The position numbers and the translations under genes are program-made. DNA of 8,720 nt, from contig JAGRAY010000067.1 in assembly GCA_020434375.1 (NCBI GenBank), positions 1 through 8,720 of the forward strand, read 5' to 3'. A model generated the notes under the pieces. The model had not been told where the DNA came from and searched no databases. It saw only the letters and a program-made list of their open reading frames with translations. Below are positions 5,524-8,720 of this stretch, piece by piece. The DNA is from Bdellovibrionales bacterium (GTDB taxonomy: Bacteria; Bdellovibrionota_G; JALEGL01; JAGRAY01). The first letter of the stretch is position 1, and each line of letters opens with the position of its first letter.

Positions 5524-7890
5524 ATGATGTTTGTGAGGTTCATGGCTATTTTGTTGTTATGTTTCAGCCGTTCTGGGTGGGCTTATCCCGATCAGGTGGC
5601 CACAACGTTTTCGCTCACGAGCGTGGGTCAATCAATGGAACTCCTATCAAATGAGCGTTTTCTTTATGTGCTAAGTTCCTCGGGTCAAAAGCTCATGACC
5701 GTGGATGCGTTTTTGGGCAGGGTTGTGCATGAGCTGGATTTAACAGGGTTGCCTCGTGCCATGGCACTCGATAGCGATGGATTAAAACTCTATATTGCAA
5801 CCGATCAATTTGATCAGCTCACAAAAATTTCCTTGGAAAAACCCTCAGAACCTGTGGTTGAGTCGCAACTTTCAATAGGCACTTTATCAAAGCAATATGA
5901 CCAAATTTTAATTACAAATGTGAGTGATCAAAAGAAAATAATTTTAATGAGCCAATCTGCGGATCGTATTTATATTTACGACTTGAATGATGCCACACTG
6001 GTAGAAATTAACCCCGAGTTTGAGGTTCAATCTATTGCGATAGCTCCATCGAATCGTTGGGGTCTTTTAAGCACCGATGGTCGACTCAAGATATATTCGA
6101 CCACATCTAATAGCCAGGTTTCAAATACATTGGATTTTGGAGGGTTTACGGCGGCGACAGCTTTTTCTCATCTGGAGGCAAAATCGATTGCTGGTGGAAG
6201 TTACGCTTTTTTAACCCGAACCAGTAATCCAGGGGAAATCTGGGTGGCCAATTTATCCAACTCGACTTTTTACTCGTCGGGATCTTTAGAGGCAAGTGTC
6301 AATTCAACGGGTTCGCGCGTAATGAGTGTGCTTAGGCCTTTGTCAGAAGCGTCCACTGCTGAATATTTATTTACATTAAATTCAACTGATCAATCATTAT
6401 CGATCTTTGATGTCTCAAACCCTGGGGGAAGTTTGCCAAGTAGTCTTCAAACGATTGACAATGTGGGAGATATTTCAAAGCATGGCTTTGGTTTGGCGCC
6501 AGTTTCTGGGTTTTTATATGCCTTGCTTCTTGGACAACCCAGTATCCAGGTTATTTCGGATCAACCGATCATTCGATTTGAGCAACCTCCCACAGAAGTT
6601 TCCGACGAAGGCGAAGCCGTTATTTCTACAGTGTCATCTCAGTCGGGAAACATGAATGTTTTTTTGATGGATTTAGAGGAGTCCGAAATGGTTGAATCCT
6701 CAAAAGGGACACTTCTTTCAAGCACTGCTATGCAAGCGGGTGTTTTAAAAGAGATTGTGGTTCCCATGCAACGTTTAATCGAGGGGGCAAATCTTTTAGG
6801 TTTTTTCCTCACTCACGGCGACTACGAGGGGCGAAGCGCAATTAAAATCATAAAAGATACAACTCCCAGTGTTCCATCTGAATTTCGTCTTCTTTTTGGA
6901 AACGAAAAAATATTTGTTCGATGGAACAGATCTTCAGAAGCTGATCTTGCACACTACAATATCTCATTTGGCCTAGATAGCAGTGCAGAAGGAGGCGTGC
7001 CTGGTTTAGTGTCACCGATTCAAGTGCCGCAATCGGCCTCTTCAGAACTGCAGTTTATATTAAATCCTCTGACGAATGATCAAAGGGTGTTTGTCAAAAT
7101 TCAAGCCGTGGATCAGGGCGGCAAGGAAAGTCCATTTTCAGAAGCTTTGTCGGAGATTCCCGAGCAAACCATTGGTATTTTGGGACTTTCTCTTGAAAAA
7201 GGTGGTTGCCGTGGATCAAAGAGCTCGATGCTTCTCATAGGCCTCGTATTTTTTTGGTTTCTAATCGTTCAGCGACAGGCGCACCAAAAGTTTTTAGTTG
7301 TATGCCTATGTGCTTTGTCGGCTTGGTCTTTTGAAGACCATCGTCATGCCAAGTATACGATTCAAGGGGGTGCAGGTTGGTGGATTCCAAAAGACCCAAA
7401 TCTTAAACGATTTTTAGGCTCTCAAGGAAACGAGGTATATGCTGTTCATATAGGTTTTGGATTAAATGATCATTTTGATCTCATCACAAAAGTTGAGTTT
7501 TTAAATGAGACGTCCGCTTTATTGGGAATTAACTCAGGACGATCCAGCGGAGAGACGCAGACGCTTCTGATGGCAGGATTGTGCTCTGGTGTAAGATATC
7601 GTTTTTTTTCGTCGTTTGATATTTCTCCTTATGTAAGTGTGGGTCAGGCAGTTCGGTATTTTTCTGTTGACGATCCCTCCAGTGATGCTCGGGGCATGAA
7701 GCATAGCACTGTGATGGGGAGCGGTATTCGCTTTCTGTTGGATAAGGTTCTCTTAAGTCAAGATCCTAAAGATATGCTGGGCATTTATCATGTTTTCATC
7801 GATTTATCTGCCACGTATAACTATCAGTGGTCAAAGGGGCTCGATTTTGGTGGGTGGTTATTTTCGCCCACGTTGGGTTTGGAGTTTTAG
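5524..7890 (+). CDS. Composite envelope protein: beta-propeller, Ig/Fn3, GGC-helix-Arg tail and fused outer-membrane barrel
   Basis: From ATG 5524 it has 788 residues (ATGs at 5527 and 5542 also possible; 5542 has GAGG close by). A signal peptide ends at about S-G-W-A|Y21. Residues 30-350 are repeated beta-propeller-like blades ('LYVLSS', 'KLYIAT', 'RIYIYDL', 'SLSIFDV'). An Ig-like stretch (350-445) ends in 'IIKDTTPSVPSEF'. A fibronectin-III domain (455-545) has 'IFVRWNRSSEADLAHYNISF' and 'VFVKIQAVDQGGKESPFSEA'. Residues 560-584 read Gly-Gly-Cys, a short polar linker, a hydrophobic run (569-582) and Arg584, resembling C-terminal sorting tails of the MYXO-CTERM/GlyGly-CTERM kind. Such a tail should end the protein. 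Instead a second signal-like segment (589-604) leads into an amphipathic beta-barrel (about 610-788) ending 'PTLGLEF', the terminal-Phe signature of outer-membrane proteins. The stop overlaps truA. Function unknown. Confidence 0.85.
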   Translation: MMFVRFMAILLLCFSRSGWAYPDQVATTFSLTSVGQSMELLSNERFLYVLSSSGQKLMTVDAFLGRVVHELDLTGLPRAMALDSDGLKLYIATDQFDQLTKISLEKPSEPVVESQLSIGTLSKQYDQILITNVSDQKKIILMSQSADRIYIYDLNDATLVEINPEFEVQSIAIAPSNRWGLLSTDGRLKIYSTTSNSQVSNTLDFGGFTAATAFSHLEAKSIAGGSYAFLTRTSNPGEIWVANLSNSTFYSSGSLEASVNSTGSRVMSVLRPLSEASTAEYLFTLNSTDQSLSIFDVSNPGGSLPSSLQTIDNVGDISKHGFGLAPVSGFLYALLLGQPSIQVISDQPIIRFEQPPTEVSDEGEAVISTVSSQSGNMNVFLMDLEESEMVESSKGTLLSSTAMQAGVLKEIVVPMQRLIEGANLLGFFLTHGDYEGRSAIKIIKDTTPSVPSEFRLLFGNEKIFVRWNRSSEADLAHYNISFGLDSSAEGGVPGLVSPIQVPQSASSELQFILNPLTNDQRVFVKIQAVDQGGKESPFSEALSEIPEQTIGILGLSLEKGGCRGSKSSMLLIGLVFFWFLIVQRQAHQKFLVVCLCALSAWSFEDHRHAKYTIQGGAGWWIPKDPNLKRFLGSQGNEVYAVHIGFGLNDHFDLITKVEFLNETSALLGINSGRSSGETQTLLMAGLCSGVRYRFFSSFDISPYVSVGQAVRYFSVDDPSSDARGMKHSTVMGSGIRFLLDKVLLSQDPKDMLGIYHVFIDLSATYNYQWSKGLDFGGWLFSPTLGLEF

Positions 7891-8639
7891 TGCCCCAGAG
7901 AACAGTGCGCATTGATCTCGCCTATGATGGAACGAACTATTTTGGTTGGCAACGCCAAAATCATCAGATCACGGTGCAAGAAAAAATTGAGAAGGCGATA
8001 TCAAAGATCGCCGGTGAAAAAATTACAGTCGTTGCAGCGAGTCGAACGGACTCAGGCGTTCACGCAAGGCAACAAGTGGCCTCGTTTTCGCTCGAGCAAT
8101 CGAACATTCCAACGCACGCCTTTGTTTCAGGAGCTAATAGTCTATTGCCTTTGGATATACGCGTTTTTGCGTCCAAAGAAGTCTCTCTCAAATTTCATGC
8201 GAATCGAGATGCTTCTCATAAAGTTTATCGGTACTTTGTATGGAATCACCCAAAGGAAAATGTTTTCCTTCGACACTACGCCTGGATGATTCGAAAACCA
8301 TTGGAATGGTCAGAGATGCGGTATGCAGCCAATCAAATGCTTGGAAAACATGATTTTTCAAGTTTTCGAACGGGTGAGCCGTCAACGCGCACAAGTATTC
8401 GCAAGATCGACCGCATTCGTTTTTTCAAAGTCATGCCACATCTTTATTGTCTGGAGTTTCAGGGAAATGGCTTTTTAAGGCATATGGTCAGAAATCTGGT
8501 AGGTCTTCTGGTTGACATAGGTCTTGAAAAACGAAACGCAAGCGCCGTAAAATCCATACTTAAAGCAAAAAGACGAACAGCCAGCGGAACCTCCGCGCCA
8601 AGCCAAGGCCTGGTGCTCTGGCGAGTGTCCTACTTATAA
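7890..8639 (+). CDS. truA: tRNA pseudouridine(38-40) synthase TruA
   Basis: TruA isomerises uridines 38-40 in the anticodon stem-loop of many tRNAs. I chose the GTG at 7890, which shares a base with the preceding stop (TAGTG). It has GGAG (7881-7884) five bases upstream and gives the usual N-terminus V-P-Q-R-T-V-R-I-D-L; a GTG at 7827 would add residues unlike the family. Motifs in order are 'AYDGTNYFGWQRQ' (11-23), 'ASRTDSGVHARQQVASF' (50-66) with catalytic Asp54, 'NSLLPLDIRV' and 'FHANRDASHKVYRYFVWN'. They are followed by 'GKHDFSSFR', 'FQGNGFLRHMVRNLVGLLVD' and the closing 'GLVLWRVSY'. The active-site motif is SRTDSG instead of the common GRTDAG, with the Asp intact. At 249 residues it is complete. 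It is translationally coupled to the envelope protein. Confidence 0.97.
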   Translation: MPQRTVRIDLAYDGTNYFGWQRQNHQITVQEKIEKAISKIAGEKITVVAASRTDSGVHARQQVASFSLEQSNIPTHAFVSGANSLLPLDIRVFASKEVSLKFHANRDASHKVYRYFVWNHPKENVFLRHYAWMIRKPLEWSEMRYAANQMLGKHDFSSFRTGEPSTRTSIRKIDRIRFFKVMPHLYCLEFQGNGFLRHMVRNLVGLLVDIGLEKRNASAVKSILKAKRRTASGTSAPSQGLVLWRVSYL

Positions 8640-8641
8640 GA

Positions 8642-8650
8642 TGCTATAGT
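8642..8650 (+). promoter_or_regulatory. Extended -10 element ahead of the last gene
   Basis: TGC-TATAGT is an extended -10 (five of six bases), nearly identical to the TGC-TATACT of the promoter at 728-736. No good -35 box is present; extended -10 promoters can work without one. Transcripts would start near 8657, about 40 bases before the ATG at 8697, the same leader length as for the operon promoter at 709-736. No terminator hairpin is seen after truA. Confidence 0.35.
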
Positions 8651-8696
8651 ATTTTAAGTTTTAGTTGATACTGCTTAAATTTTGGAAGATTGACGT

Positions 8697-8720
8697 ATGG
8701 CGACTTGGAGCGTAGCGACG
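8697..8720 (+). CDS. Start of a plus-strand gene (8 codons, cut by window edge)
   Basis: An ATG with GGAAG (8684-8688) eight bases upstream opens a frame reading M-A-T-W-S-V-A-T up to the window end. The ribosome site and the extended -10 upstream support a real start, but eight residues are too few to identify it. Confidence 0.5.

Noticed and set aside
7827..7889. GTG at 7827 as the truA start
   Set aside because: It would add 21 residues overlapping the barrel's conserved C-terminus; the GTG at 7890 has a ribosome site and gives the normal TruA N-terminus.

Overview
The window looks like a chromosomal stretch from a Gram-negative bacterium. It encodes a C-terminal-Phe outer-membrane beta-barrel, a lipoprotein, Sec-type signal peptides, and the phosphatidylserine/phosphatidylethanolamine pathway. 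Moderate AT-richness, a delta-proteobacterial style 'Gly-Gly-Cys + membrane helix + Arg' tail and the gene content make a predatory or delta-type lineage (Bdellovibrionota or relatives) my best guess. That is inference, not proof. No mobile element, CRISPR array, rRNA or tRNA was seen.

Layout. (1) 1-453, minus strand: the N-terminal part of a Cys-rich zinc-ribbon-like protein that runs off the left edge. (2) 454-783: AT-rich divergent intergenic region with two adjacent palindromes and a good extended -10 promoter overlapped by an inverted repeat. (3) 784-4539, plus strand, tightly packed and probably one operon: a YdcH/DUF465-type small helical protein, phosphatidylserine decarboxylase (psd), CDP-diacylglycerol--serine O-phosphatidyltransferase (pssA), an exported animal-type glutaminyl cyclase (M28 fold), and an aspartate-semialdehyde-dehydrogenase (ASADH) homologue whose catalytic Cys, His and Arg are all replaced. 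(4) 4601-5502: a small secreted Cys-containing protein (plus) facing a small lipoprotein (minus), with stop codons 2 nt apart inside one palindrome. (5) 5524-8639, plus: a 788-residue composite surface protein (signal peptide, beta-propeller, Ig-like and Fn3 regions, GGC-helix-Arg tail, second signal-peptide-like segment, outer-membrane barrel), coupled through TAGTG to truA. (6) 8640-8720: short intergenic region and the first 8 codons of another plus-strand gene.

How the genes work together. PssA makes phosphatidylserine from CDP-diacylglycerol and serine, and Psd decarboxylates it to phosphatidylethanolamine; the two are translationally coupled. The glutaminyl cyclase sits in the same run and would act on exported proteins with N-terminal Gln. 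A neighbouring secreted protein could have Gln at its mature N-terminus. The dead ASADH homologue lying upstream of truA recalls the enterobacterial usg-truA and pseudomonad asd-fimV-truA orders, with a large envelope protein between them. The most unusual items are the fused sorting-tail/beta-barrel protein and the active-site-less ASADH.
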